Origin: Achromobacter xylosoxidans
GTDB lineage: Bacteria; Pseudomonadota; Gammaproteobacteria; Burkholderiales; Burkholderiaceae_B
Length of the DNA stretch: 64,000 nt
Assembly: GCF_001457475.1 (NCBI RefSeq)
Contig: NZ_LN831029.1
Coordinates: 5,580,001 to 5,644,000, forward strand
Direction: 5' to 3'
Positions 35,780 to 44,894 of the stretch are shown in pieces. The translations under genes and the position numbers were made by a program. Under the pieces are notes generated by a model. The model was not told the origin of the DNA. It worked only from the letters and a program-made list of their open reading frames with translations, and searched no databases. Positions within the stretch are counted from its first letter, which is position 1. Every line of letters starts with the position of its first letter.

Positions 35780-36775
35780 ATGCGCCCGCGCCTTACCCTT
35801 GCCGTTCTGTGCCTGTCGGCCCTCCCGCCCGCCGGCGCCGCCGAACCCGCCGCCGGCGTCGAGAATTCGCTCGGCATGCCGTTCGTCGCGGTGCCGGCGG
35901 GCCGCTTCCTGATGGGCAGCGACGAAGCGCCCGAGACGCTGGCGCGCGACTATCCGCACTACCCTCGGGAGCGTTTCACGCAATTGTTCGACGAAGCGCC
36001 GGTGCACGCCGTGCGCATCACCCGGCCGTTCCAGCTGATGGCCACCGAGGTCACCGTGGGCCAGTTCCGCCGCTTCCTGGAAGCCTCCGGCTACGTGCCG
36101 GAATCCGAAGCGGACGGCACCGGCGGTTATGGCTACAACGCGGCCTATGATCCCGACGCGTCCGAGCGCGGCGATGCCTTCGAAGGCCGCGATCGCCGCT
36201 ATTCGTGGCGCAATCCCGGCTTCCCCCAGACCGACGCCCATCCGGTGGTCAACGTCAGCTGGAACGACGCCGTCGCCATGGCGCGCTGACTGAGCCAGCG
36301 CGAAGGCCGCGTCTACCGCCTGCCGACCGAGGCCGAATGGGAATACGCGGCGCGCGCCGGCGGCCGGGGCCGCTATCAGCATGGTGACGATCCGGCCGCC
36401 CTGGCGGAAGTGGCCAACACTTTCGACGCCGACGCCGCGCCGCTCTGGCCCAAGTGGCAGGCCTACGCGGTGGCGCGCAGCGACGGCCATCGCTACACCG
36501 CGCCGGTCGCCAGCTACGCGCCCAACGCCTTCGGGCTGTACGACATGCACGGCAACGCCTGGGAATGGGTGGCCGATTGGTACGGCGAGGACTACTACGC
36601 GCACTCGCCGCGCGACGACCCGCAAGGCCCCGCCAGCGGCAACGTGCGGGTGCGCCGCGGCGGCTCGTGGCACACCTGGCCGCTCTACACGCGCTCGGCC
36701 TACCGCAACTGGAATACTCCCGAAACGCGCTATCCGCTGGTCGGATTCCGGCTGCTGCGCGAAGTGGCGCCATGA
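35780..36775 (+). pseudogene. SUMF1/FGE-family secreted protein with in-frame TGA
   Basis: The frame from ATG 35780 encodes a signal peptide (LTLAVLCLSALPPAGAA) and a formylglycine-generating-enzyme-type domain (NSLGMPFVAVPAGRFLMGS, ATEVTVGQFRRFLEASGY). At 36287-36289 it meets TGA, then continues in the same frame with LSQREGRVYRLPTEAEWEYAARAG, NAWEWVADWYGEDYY and RGGSWHTWPLYTRSAYRNW to a natural stop. In relatives the residue before LS is usually Trp, so TGG to TGA explains the break. It is either a real nonsense mutation or a base error. The rest of the 332-codon frame looks intact. Confidence 0.82.
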
Positions 36776-36821
36776 AGACCGGTTAGCATAGCCGCAAGCC
36801 TAACTTTCAAAAGAGTCCGAC

Positions 36822-37205
36822 ATGCATTCGCTGGGCCGCCTCGTCCTGCTGGTCAACGATTACGACACCGCCATCGCCTTCTACCAGGACAAGCTGGGCA
36901 TGGAGGTGTTCGTCGACATGGCGGTGGGGCCGCAGCGCTATGTGCACCTGCGCCTGCCCGAGCAACCCGCGGTGGGCGTCTGGCTGTTGCAGGCGCAGAC
37001 CCAGGCCCAGCGCGACCGCGTCGGCGACCAGACCGGCGGCCAGCCGGTGGGGGTGTTCTACACCGACGACGTGGCGCGCGACCACGCCCGCTTCGCCGCG
37101 CGCGGCGTGCGCTTCACCCGAGAGCCCGTCGATGACACCGCGGCCGTCTATGCGCATTTCATCGACCTGTACGGCAACGAGTTCGTGCTGGTGCAGTTGA
37201 AGTAG
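36822..37205 (+). CDS. VOC/glyoxalase superfamily protein
   Basis: This 127-residue protein has the vicinal-oxygen-chelate repeats: LVLLVNDYDTAIAFYQDKLGMEVF at the start and VAVYAHFIDLYGNEFVLVQL near the end, typical of single-domain glyoxalase/bleomycin-resistance proteins. His and Glu metal-ligand candidates are present (HLRLP, GNEFVL). Function is unknown. It is 12 bases upstream of an AraC gene on the same strand. Confidence 0.82.
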   Translation: MHSLGRLVLLVNDYDTAIAFYQDKLGMEVFVDMAVGPQRYVHLRLPEQPAVGVWLLQAQTQAQRDRVGDQTGGQPVGVFYTDDVARDHARFAARGVRFTREPVDDTAAVYAHFIDLYGNEFVLVQLK

Positions 37206-37217
37206 TCCGCCCCCGCC

Positions 37218-38039
37218 ATGGCCGCCCGCTCCGCTGCCGCCACCGCATCGCGCGACTGGATCGTGCGCCACGCGCCGGACGACCGGTTCGAGCGCATCGA
37301 AGCCTATTTCGGCGGCCGCGGCTATGGGCTGCACCGGCATGACACCTACGCCATCGGCTGTACGCTGGCGGGGGTGCAGAGCTTCCACTACCGCCGCGGC
37401 CTGCGGCACAGCCTGCCTGGCGGCGTGCTGGTGCTGCACCCCGACGAGGCCCACGACGGCCAGGCCGGCACCGAGGCCGGCTTCCACTACCGCATGGCGT
37501 ATGTGCAGCCGGCGCTGATCCAGCGCATCCTGGGCGGCCGCCCGCTGCCCTTCGTGCGCGACGGCATTTCCAGCGATGCGCGGCTGCGCGCGGCCTGCGC
37601 CGCCCTGCTGGGCGACACCGACGCCATGGCGGACCCGTTGCGCGAGGACGACGCGATCTACGACCTGACGCAGGCGCTTTGCGCCGCGGCCGGCCAGGTT
37701 CCCGCCCGGCCCCGCCCCGACTACGCCGCCTGCGAACGCGCCCGCCAGTACATCCATGACGCGCGCGGCCAGGCGGTATCGCTGGACGAGCTGGAACGCG
37801 CCGCCGGAATCGACCGCTGGAGCCTGTCGCGCGACTTCCGCGCGCTGTACGGCACCAGTCCCTATCGCTATGCCTTGCTGCGCCGCCTGGACCTGGCGCG
37901 CCGCCTGATCGCCGCGGGCCAGCCCCTGGCGCAGGCCGCGCTGGCCGCCGGCTTCACCGACCAGAGCCACATGACGCGCCGCCACGCCGAGGCCTTCGGC
38001 ATGACGCCCGCGCACTGGCGCGGCAACCTGCGCCGCTGA
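37218..38039 (+). CDS. AraC family transcriptional regulator
   Basis: This 273-residue regulator has an AraC-type sensor (LHRHDTYAIGCTLAGVQSF, VLHPDEAHDGQAG) and double HTH (LDELERAAGIDRWSLSRDF and QAALAAGFTDQSHMTRRH), ending MTPAHWRGNL. It follows the VOC gene by 12 bases, likely one transcript; the cupin gene comes 81 bases later. Effector unknown. Confidence 0.87.
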   Translation: MAARSAAATASRDWIVRHAPDDRFERIEAYFGGRGYGLHRHDTYAIGCTLAGVQSFHYRRGLRHSLPGGVLVLHPDEAHDGQAGTEAGFHYRMAYVQPALIQRILGGRPLPFVRDGISSDARLRAACAALLGDTDAMADPLREDDAIYDLTQALCAAAGQVPARPRPDYAACERARQYIHDARGQAVSLDELERAAGIDRWSLSRDFRALYGTSPYRYALLRRLDLARRLIAAGQPLAQAALAAGFTDQSHMTRRHAEAFGMTPAHWRGNLRR

Positions 38040-38120
38040 CGCGTTTCGCACAAACGTACAAGACCCCGCGCGCGCCGCTCCCTAAGCTGTGGTTTTCATT
38101 GCCGCACCGAGGACGTCGCC

Positions 38121-38489
38121 ATGCCCGCCATCACCGCCATCAACCTGGCCCGCAAGTTGTCGCTGATCCAGGAACCCTGGATGCCCAAGGTCATCGCCGA
38201 GATGAACGACTACCAGTTCAAGCTGGTCAAGCTGCACGGCGAGTTCGTCTGGCATGCCCATGCCGACACCGACGAGACCTTCATCGTGCTGGCAGGCCAG
38301 CTGCGCATCGACCTGCGCGACGGCCACATCGACCTGGGCCCGGGCGAAATGGCCGTGGTCCCCCGGGGCGTGGAACACAAGCCCTGTGCGCCGCAAGAAG
38401 TGCATGCCATGCTGATCGAGCCGCGCGGGGTGCGCAACAACGGCGACCAGGGAGGCGAGCGCAGCGCGCCCAACGACGTCTGGATCTGA
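38121..38489 (+). CDS. Small cupin protein
   Basis: This 122-residue single-domain cupin has both conserved motifs: WHAHADTDETFIVLAGQL (G-x5-H-x-H-x3,4-E) and PGEMAVVPRGVEHKPCA (G-x5-P-x-G-x2-H). Two His and one Glu in the first, plus the final His, would bind a metal. The family is often an uncharacterised partner of regulators. It converges with mgtC, 7 bases away. Confidence 0.87.
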   Translation: MPAITAINLARKLSLIQEPWMPKVIAEMNDYQFKLVKLHGEFVWHAHADTDETFIVLAGQLRIDLRDGHIDLGPGEMAVVPRGVEHKPCAPQEVHAMLIEPRGVRNNGDQGGERSAPNDVWI

Positions 38490-38496
38490 AGTCGAT

Positions 38497-39015
38497 TCAG
38501 GGGCGCTCGGTCTCGATCACGCGCTTGTCGCCCTTGGCCGCGATGCGCGCCTCGACCCGCCGCAGCACCGCCAGCACGAACAGCGCCATCAGCGTGCTGG
38601 CCACCGCGGTGGCCTCGCGGCCCATGCCGGCGGCCACGCCGATGGCGGCCGTCATCCAGATGCTGGCCGACGTGGTCAGGCCACGGATCTCGCGTTCGTC
38701 GCTGAGCTTGATGATGGCGCCCGCGCCCAGGAAACCGATGCCCGCGATGACGCCCTGCAGCACGCGACTCAGGTCGCCGACCTGCATGCCGTTCTGCAGC
38801 GGCACCAGCACGAAGATCGCCGCGCCCAGCGCCACCAGCATGTGGGTGCGCAGGCCGGCGGCCTTGCCGCTGCGCTCGCGCTCGTAACCGAGCAGGCCGC
38901 CCAGCAGCACCGCCATGCCCAGTCGCAGCACGATGCGGGTCGCCTCGCCGACGTCGGGGATGTCGGCGAATTCGCTGCGCAAGGTGCTCCAGATCTCCAG
39001 CCAGATATCCGCCAT
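38497..39015 (-). CDS. MgtC/SapB family protein
   Basis: This 172-residue inner-membrane protein has four to five helices and the MgtC signature AVLLGGLLGYERERSGKAAGLRTHMLV (about residues 35-61) and GFLGAGAIIK. MgtC proteins support growth at low Mg2+ and in macrophages in pathogens. ATG 39015 is used. No Mg2+-sensor leader is evident upstream. Confidence 0.85.
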   Translation of the reverse strand: MADIWLEIWSTLRSEFADIPDVGEATRIVLRLGMAVLLGGLLGYERERSGKAAGLRTHMLVALGAAIFVLVPLQNGMQVGDLSRVLQGVIAGIGFLGAGAIIKLSDEREIRGLTTSASIWMTAAIGVAAGMGREATAVASTLMALFVLAVLRRVEARIAAKGDKRVIETERP

Positions 39016-39133
39016 CGTCGTCTCCCCGTGGTGGTTGCGCCAGCATAGCAGGGCCGCGCTGGCGTGGCTGCGCCCATCTGGTTTACAACATCAGGCAGGT
39101 CCGCATCGAGACGGGCACGACGAGGAGCTTTGG

Positions 39134-39910
39134 ATGGATCTACAACTGGTTGGCAAGCGCGTCCTGATCACGGGCGCGTCCAAGGGGATCGGCCTGGCCT
39201 GCGCCACCGCCTTCGCGCGCGAGGGCGCCGAGCCGATCCTGGCCGCGCGCGACGACGCCGCATTGCAGGCCGCCTCGCAGGCGATCCTGGCGCAGACCGG
39301 CCGCCAGCCGCGCACCGTGGCGGTGGACCTGGCGCAGCCGGGCGCCGCGGCCCGGGTGCTGGAGCGGACCGGGGCGATCGACATCCTGGTCAACAACGCC
39401 GGCGCGGTGCCCGGCGGGGCCCTGGACCAGGTGCAGGACGAACGCTGGCGCGCCGGCTGGGACCTGAAAGTGCACGGCTACATCGACCTGGCGCGTCACT
39501 ACTATCCGCTGATGCGCGCGGCGGGCGCCGGCGTCATCGCCAACATCATCGGCATGGCAGGCTCGGCGCCGCGGGCCGACTACATCTGCGGCGCGGCCGC
39601 CAATGCCTCGCTGATCGCTTTCACCCGCGCCCTGGGCGGCGACGGGCCGCGCCACGGCGTGCGCGTGTTCGGCGTCAATCCGTCGCGCACCCGCACCGAC
39701 CGGGTGCTGACCCTGGCCAGGCAACGCGCGCAGGCCCGCTGGGGCGATGAATCGCGCTGGCAGGAAACCCTGAACGACCTGCCCTTCGGCCGCCTGATGG
39801 AGCCCGAGGAAGTCGCGGACATGGTGGTGTTCGGCGCGTCGCCGCGCGCCGGGTATCTCAGCGGCACGGTGATCGACCTGGACGGCGGCGAGCAGTACGC
39901 CGGCCGTTGA
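39134..39910 (+). CDS. SDR family protein with degenerate active site
   Basis: This 258-residue SDR has a good NAD(P) motif (TGASKGIG) and NNAG. Its catalytic region reads NIIGMAGSAPRADYICGAAAN: the Tyr is kept, the Lys of YxxxK is Ala and the usual Ser is not at its place. A recurrent betaproteobacterial group of SDRs has this change, so the protein may be an atypical reductase or a binding protein. The ending IDLDGGEQYAG is standard for the fold. GAGGAGCTTTGG gives the ribosome site for ATG 39134. Confidence 0.82.
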   Translation: MDLQLVGKRVLITGASKGIGLACATAFAREGAEPILAARDDAALQAASQAILAQTGRQPRTVAVDLAQPGAAARVLERTGAIDILVNNAGAVPGGALDQVQDERWRAGWDLKVHGYIDLARHYYPLMRAAGAGVIANIIGMAGSAPRADYICGAAANASLIAFTRALGGDGPRHGVRVFGVNPSRTRTDRVLTLARQRAQARWGDESRWQETLNDLPFGRLMEPEEVADMVVFGASPRAGYLSGTVIDLDGGEQYAGR

Positions 39911-39926
39911 CGGCGCGCGCGGCGCC

Positions 39927-40616
39927 TCAGCGCGCCGCGGCCCAGCCCGCCAGCAGGCCCGGCAGCTGCGCCATGTCGGTGAATACGTGCGTCACGCCGA
40001 CGCCGCGCAGCGCTTCGGCGCTGCTGTGGCCGTTGGCATCGGGGCTGTAGCCGAACACCGTGGCGCCCGCCGCCACGCCGGCGGTGGCGCCGGTGACGGT
40101 GTCCTCGACCACGGCGCAACGCCGCGGATCGACGCCCAGCGCGCTGGCCGCGGCCAGGTAGACGTCGGGGTGCGGCTTGCTGCGCGGCATCTCGTGGCCG
40201 CTGAAGACCCGTTCGCCGAAACAGTCCGCGATGCCGACCTTGGCCAGCTGCAGCTCGACCTTGCGGCGGTCGGCGCCCGAGGCGACCGCGATGCGGCCCG
40301 CCAGCGTCCGGTGCAGGGCGCGCACCGCATCCGGCGCGCCCGGAATCTCGCGCAGTTCACGGTCGAGCGCGGCATTGCGCCGCTCGCGAAACTGTGCGAA
40401 CCACTCCGGCGACAGCGCCACGCCGGTGCGGGCCTGGATCAAGGGCAGTTCGTCGCGCACCGCCTTGCCGGTGAAGATACGCGTGGCTTCCTCGAAGGTG
40501 ATGGCCCAACCCAGCTCGTTGAGCATCTCGGTCAGGACGCGGGCGGTGATCGGTTCGGAATCGACCAGGACGCCGTCGCAATCGAACAACACGGCGTCAA
40601 AGGGAAAATCAGTCAT
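39927..40616 (-). CDS. HAD superfamily phosphatase/mutase-like
   Basis: This 229-residue HAD enzyme has motif I FDCDGVLVDSE (nucleophile Asp and general acid Asp), motif II in AVASGADRRKV, motif III Lys in RSKPHPD and motif IV VVEDTVTG. The C1 cap follows motif I. It belongs with phosphoglycolate-phosphatase/beta-phosphoglucomutase-like enzymes; the substrate is uncertain. Starting at ATG 40616 gives MTDFPFDAVLFD. It is convergent with the SDR gene and divergent from alkA. Confidence 0.87.
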   Translation of the reverse strand: MTDFPFDAVLFDCDGVLVDSEPITARVLTEMLNELGWAITFEEATRIFTGKAVRDELPLIQARTGVALSPEWFAQFRERRNAALDRELREIPGAPDAVRALHRTLAGRIAVASGADRRKVELQLAKVGIADCFGERVFSGHEMPRSKPHPDVYLAAASALGVDPRRCAVVEDTVTGATAGVAAGATVFGYSPDANGHSSAEALRGVGVTHVFTDMAQLPGLLAGWAAAR

Positions 40617-40785
40617 TGCGGCTACGGGGAGGGTCGGGGAAGCCCTAGAGCATACTGCACCGCGCCAACCCGGCCGCGGCCGGGGCAGCAAGCAGCGGAG
40701 TGTGCCGCACCGCAGGCTTCGCTATGCTGTATCGCGGCCGGCCAAACCCGGGCCGCGCCCCCATTCAACCCGCAGCTTTCCCCTC

Positions 40786-41493
40786 ATGACGCCACCGACC
40801 TCCCCTCCGAAGCGCGCGCGGCCGGCGCCCCGCCAGGCGACCGCCGCCGCCGACGACGTTGCCGCCCTCTATGCGCGCGCGGCCCGGCACCTGGCCGCGC
40901 TGGATGCCGACTGGGCCGGCCATGTCGCCGCCATCGGCCCCTGTCGACACGCTTCGCGGCCGGCGCGCGATCCCTACGAGGCGCTGGTGCGCGCCATCGC
41001 CTACCAGCAGCTGCACGCCCGCGCCGGCGACGCGATTCTCGGCCGCCTGCTGGCGCTGTATCCCGGACAGGCCTTTCCCGCGCCGCGCGCATTGCTGGAC
41101 ACCGATCCGCAGGTCCAGCGCGCCTGCGGCTTCTCCGCGTCCAAGCTGGCCACCATCCGCGGCATCGCGCAGGCCGCGCTGGACGGCCTGATCCCGGCGC
41201 GCGACGAAGCGCTGGCGATGAGCGACGAAGCCCTGGTCGAACGCCTGGTGACGCTGCGCGGCGTGGGCCGCTGGACCGTCGAGATGCTGCTGATCTACAC
41301 GCTGGAACGCATGGACATCCTGCCGGTGGACGACTTCGGCGTGCGCGAGGGCTACCGGCGCCTGAAGCGGCTGGACAAGGCGCCCTCGCCGGCGCAGATG
41401 CGCGCCATCGGCGAGGCCTTCAGCCCGTACCGCACGATCGCGGCCTGGTATCTGTGGCGCATGCCCGCCACCCCGTCGCCGGCGGCGCCATGA
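40786..41493 (+). CDS. alkA: DNA-3-methyladenine glycosylase, AlkA type
   Basis: This 235-residue HhH-GPD glycosylase excises alkylated purines from DNA. It has the AYQQLHARAGDAILGRL helix, the helix-hairpin-helix LRGVGRWTVEMLLIYTL and the catalytic Asp segment ILPVDDFGVREG. Length suits the AlkA-like single-domain form without the N-terminal domain of the Escherichia coli enzyme (282). Its stop overlaps the next 2OG-like gene by 4 bases (ATGA). A possible N-terminal tail is basic/Pro-rich. No ada is present. Confidence 0.9.
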   Translation: MTPPTSPPKRARPAPRQATAAADDVAALYARAARHLAALDADWAGHVAAIGPCRHASRPARDPYEALVRAIAYQQLHARAGDAILGRLLALYPGQAFPAPRALLDTDPQVQRACGFSASKLATIRGIAQAALDGLIPARDEALAMSDEALVERLVTLRGVGRWTVEMLLIYTLERMDILPVDDFGVREGYRRLKRLDKAPSPAQMRAIGEAFSPYRTIAAWYLWRMPATPSPAAP

Positions 41494-42140
41494 GCGCGCC
41501 CCTGTCGCTGCGGCGCTACGACTGGGACCATATCCAGCGGCAGCTGGACGCGGAGGGCTGGGCGCCGCTGCCCGCGCTGTTCAGCGCCGCCCAGGCGGTT
41601 GCCATGGCGCGCGCCTTCGACGATGCGCAGGCCATGCCAAGCGGTGTGGACGGCGACACATGGCGCTCGCTGCGCCCGCCGCTGCCGTCGGGGTTGGACG
41701 CCCTGCAAGGCGCGCTGCGCGCCCGGCTGGCGCCGCTGGCGGATGCCTGGGCGCGGCGCTTGGGACGCGCCGCCCCCGCCGCCACGGCAATGGCACCGCC
41801 CTGCCTGAACAGATTGCGCCAGGACGGCTTTCTGCCCCTGCGCCACGCCGCGGATGACGCCGCGTTCCCGTTCGGCCTGATTGCGCTGCTGTCCGAGCCC
41901 GGCCAGGACTTCACCGGCGGCGAATTCGTCATGACGGAGCAACGCCCGCGCCAGCAGTCGCGTCCCATGGTCTTGCCGCTGCAACGGGGCGACGCCGCCG
42001 TGATCGCGGTGGCGCACCGCCCCGTCCATGGCGCTAACGGCGACTACCGCGCCACGCTGCGCCACGCCGTCAGTCGGGTGCGCAGCGGCGAACGGGTGGG
42101 CCTGTCGCTGCCGCTGGACGGCTTGTCGGCCCCGCCCTGA
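41490..42140 (+). CDS. 2OG oxygenase-like protein with altered iron site
   Basis: This 216-residue protein is a paralogue of the oxygenase at 32784-33479; both share an identical DFTGGEFVMTE block (here 140-150). Aligned without gaps from FP-x-x-x-x-ALLS, the HxD iron ligands of the first (His136, Asp138) fall on Leu117 and His119 here. The distal His is kept (His192, LRHAVS). An Asp three residues after His119 could replace the ligand, but the standard facial triad is missing. It overlaps alkA by 4 bases, so it is translated with it. It may be a non-catalytic partner or bind a different metal. Confidence 0.75.
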   Translation: MSAPLSLRRYDWDHIQRQLDAEGWAPLPALFSAAQAVAMARAFDDAQAMPSGVDGDTWRSLRPPLPSGLDALQGALRARLAPLADAWARRLGRAAPAATAMAPPCLNRLRQDGFLPLRHAADDAAFPFGLIALLSEPGQDFTGGEFVMTEQRPRQQSRPMVLPLQRGDAAVIAVAHRPVHGANGDYRATLRHAVSRVRSGERVGLSLPLDGLSAPP

Positions 42141-42182
42141 CCGGCCCGGGCGATCCTGCCGCGCCGGGGCGCCGGCAGGGCT

Positions 42183-42230
42183 GGCTAGAAATCACATTGC
42201 ATTTTTACACTTCAATGTGCAAAACTAGCC
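42183..42230. promoter_or_regulatory. Nested inverted repeats upstream of the aconitase operon
   Basis: GGCTAG (42183-42188) and CTAGCC (42225-42230) form an outer pair. CACATTG (42193-42199) and CAATGTG (42213-42219) form an inner pair with nearly the same centre. The repeat ends 3 bases before the aconitase ATG, so a bound protein would block translation or transcription start. The GntR encoded in the operon is the likely ligand. Confidence 0.6.
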
Positions 42231-42233
42231 GCC

Positions 42234-44894
42234 ATGGAGACCCCCGACGACACCCCACCCCGCCGCACCGGCTTCACGCTGGGCGGCGTCGCCTATACCC
42301 ACATCGACATGGCGGGCCGGTACGGTCCGGATTTCCTGCGCCTGCCCGTGGTGCTGCGGCTGCTGCTGGAAAACGCCTTGCGCAACATGCGCGGCGCCGA
42401 GCGCGACGCGGCCGTGGCGGCCCTGTTCGCGTGGCTGGCGCGCGGCACCAGCGAGGCGGAGATCGCCTTCCAGCCGGGCCGCGTCCTGATGCACGACACC
42501 ACCAGCACGCCCGCGCTGGTGGATATCGCCGCCATGCGCGACGCCCTGGACGAGGCCGGCATGGACCCGCGCGCGCTCAATCCGGTGCTGCCGGTGGACG
42601 TGTCGGTGGATCACTCGCTGGCGGTGCAGGCCTATGCGCAAGCGGATGCGGCCGCGCACAACCTTGCGCTGGAACTGCGCCGCAACGCCGAGCGCTACCG
42701 CTTCCTGCGCTGGGCCTCGCAGGCGCTGTCCAACGTGCGCATCCATCCGCCCGGCACCGGCATCATGCACACCATCAACCTGGAGCAGCTGGCGACCGTG
42801 GTGTGCGAGCAGGACGGCATGCTGCACCCGGACATGATGATCGGCACCGACAGCCACACGCCGATGATCAACGGCATCGGCGTGCTGGGCTGGGGGGTGG
42901 GCGGGCTGGAGGCGCAGACGGTGATGTTCGGCATGCCGACCATGCTGCGCATTCCCGACGTGATCGGCGTGCGGTTGAGCGGCGCGCTGCCGGCCGGCAT
43001 CACCGCCACCGACCTGGCGCTGACCGTGACCCAGCGCCTGCGCGCCATCGGCGTATCCGGCGAATTCGTGGAGTTCTTCGGTCCCGGCGTCGCCACCCTG
43101 TCGGCCGGCAGCCGCTGCGTGGTGGCCAACATGGCGCCGGAGTACGGCGCCACCACCGGCTATTTCCCCATCGACGGCAATACGCTCGACTACCTGCGCC
43201 AGACCGGCCGCGACGCGGCCCAGGTGGCGCGGGTCGGCGCCTACGCGGCCAGCGCGGGCCTGGCGCTGGATCCGGCGGCCACGCCGCGCTATACGCGCGT
43301 GGTCGAGATCGCGCTGGACCAGGTCGGCACCCGGGTGGCCGGCCCCACGCGGCCGCAGGACCTGCATCCCTACGAACATACCCGCGCCCTTCTCGCCGCC
43401 CAGGCGTTCTCGCCGGCGACGGCCTCGCCGCTGCCGCGCCACGCCATCGCCATCGCCGCCATCACCAGCTGTACCAACACCTCCGACCCGCGCCTGCTGG
43501 TCGCGGCCGGCCTGCTGGCGCGCAAGGCGCGCCGCGCCGGGCTCAAGGCGCTCGCCTGGGTCAAGACCTCGCTCGGCCCGGGCTCGCCCGCCGCCGCCGA
43601 CTATCTGGCGCGCGCCGGCCTGCTCGATGACCTGGAGGCGGTCGGCTTCGGCATCGTCGGCTATGGCTGCACCACCTGCATCGGCAACGCCGGCCCCTTG
43701 CCGCCGGTGGTGCGCGAGGCCATGGCAGCCGGCGCCGTCCGGCCGGTGGCGGTGCTGTCCGGCAACCGCAATTTCACCGGCCGCATCCACCCGGACCTGG
43801 ACCTGGGCTTCCTGATGTCGCCGCCTCTGGTCATTGCCTTCGCGCTGGCCGGCGACGCCGAGCGCGACCTGGCGAGCGAGCCGGTGCAGGTCGCGCCCGA
43901 TGGGCGCGCGGTGTTCCTGCGCGATCTCTGGCCCGACGACCACGAGATCGACGCGGCGCTGGCGCGCGGCGTGCGCGCCGACGATTTCCAGCGGGCGTTC
44001 CAGGCGGCCAGCGCCAATCCGGGCTGGCAGGCCCTGCGGTCGCCCGCCACGCCCTGTTTTCCCTGGGACCCGGCCTCGACCGCGCTGCGCCGGCCGCCCT
44101 TTGCCGCCGCCGGCCCGGCAAGCCAGCTGGGCCGCTACGCCGCGCACCCGTTGCTGGTGCTGGGCGACGACGTCACCACCGACCACCTCTCGCCCGCCAG
44201 CGCCATTCCACCCGACAGCCTGGTCGCCGACTTCCTGGTGGCCCAAGGCGATGACCGCGACGACCTGAACGTATTCGCCTCGCGCCGCGGCAATTGGCAG
44301 GTGATGATGCGCGCCGCGTTCTACAGCAAGAGCCTGGCCAACCTGCTGTGTCCCGACGCCCCGGTCGGCCACACGGTGCATGCGCCCAGCGGCGCCATCG
44401 CACCGATCTGGGAGGCCGCCGAGCGCTATCGCCGCGACGGCGACGCGGTGGTGCTGGTGGCCGGGGAACGCTTCGGCACCGGCTCCTCGCGCGACTGGGC
44501 CGCCAAGGGCCAGCGGCTGCTCGGCATCCGCGCGGTGCTGGCGCTGAGCTTCGAACGCATCCATCGTTCCAACCTGATCGGCATGGGGATCCTGCCCCTG
44601 CGGCTGGCCGCGGACGCCGGGCCGCAAAGCCTGGCGTTGCGGCCCGGCGACCGCATCGAGATCGATTGTCCCGCGCACGAGCTGGCGCCGCGCCAGTCCA
44701 TCACCGTGCGGCTGCTGCGCGCCAACGGCGCCACGCAATCGCTGCGCGCCACGGCAGCCGTGGAGACCCAGCTGGAACTGCGCTTGCTGCGGATGGGCGG
44801 CGTGATTCCGGCTATCCTGGCGGACACGCTCGGCGACCGCGCACGGACGCCGGAGCGCCGGGCCGAACCCCCGCCGATTTCCGTCCACCCATGA
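42234..44894 (+). CDS. acnA: Aconitate hydratase, AcnA/IRP type
   Basis: This 886-residue enzyme isomerises citrate to isocitrate. The 4Fe-4S ligands are Cys413 (SCTNTS) and Cys479/Cys482 (GCTTCIGN). Other family marks are PVLPVDVSVDHS, MMIGTDSHTPMINGIG, GNRNFTGRIHPD, the swivel-domain DDVTTDHLSPA and GERFGTGSSRDWAAKG. Length suits AcnA (about 890). It stands in one operon with a GntR regulator, overlapping it by 4 bases. The start ATG lies 3 bases after a nested palindrome. Which housekeeping aconitase the cell relies on cannot be told from this window. Confidence 0.9.
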   Translation: METPDDTPPRRTGFTLGGVAYTHIDMAGRYGPDFLRLPVVLRLLLENALRNMRGAERDAAVAALFAWLARGTSEAEIAFQPGRVLMHDTTSTPALVDIAAMRDALDEAGMDPRALNPVLPVDVSVDHSLAVQAYAQADAAAHNLALELRRNAERYRFLRWASQALSNVRIHPPGTGIMHTINLEQLATVVCEQDGMLHPDMMIGTDSHTPMINGIGVLGWGVGGLEAQTVMFGMPTMLRIPDVIGVRLSGALPAGITATDLALTVTQRLRAIGVSGEFVEFFGPGVATLSAGSRCVVANMAPEYGATTGYFPIDGNTLDYLRQTGRDAAQVARVGAYAASAGLALDPAATPRYTRVVEIALDQVGTRVAGPTRPQDLHPYEHTRALLAAQAFSPATASPLPRHAIAIAAITSCTNTSDPRLLVAAGLLARKARRAGLKALAWVKTSLGPGSPAAADYLARAGLLDDLEAVGFGIVGYGCTTCIGNAGPLPPVVREAMAAGAVRPVAVLSGNRNFTGRIHPDLDLGFLMSPPLVIAFALAGDAERDLASEPVQVAPDGRAVFLRDLWPDDHEIDAALARGVRADDFQRAFQAASANPGWQALRSPATPCFPWDPASTALRRPPFAAAGPASQLGRYAAHPLLVLGDDVTTDHLSPASAIPPDSLVADFLVAQGDDRDDLNVFASRRGNWQVMMRAAFYSKSLANLLCPDAPVGHTVHAPSGAIAPIWEAAERYRRDGDAVVLVAGERFGTGSSRDWAAKGQRLLGIRAVLALSFERIHRSNLIGMGILPLRLAADAGPQSLALRPGDRIEIDCPAHELAPRQSITVRLLRANGATQSLRATAAVETQLELRLLRMGGVIPAILADTLGDRARTPERRAEPPPISVHP

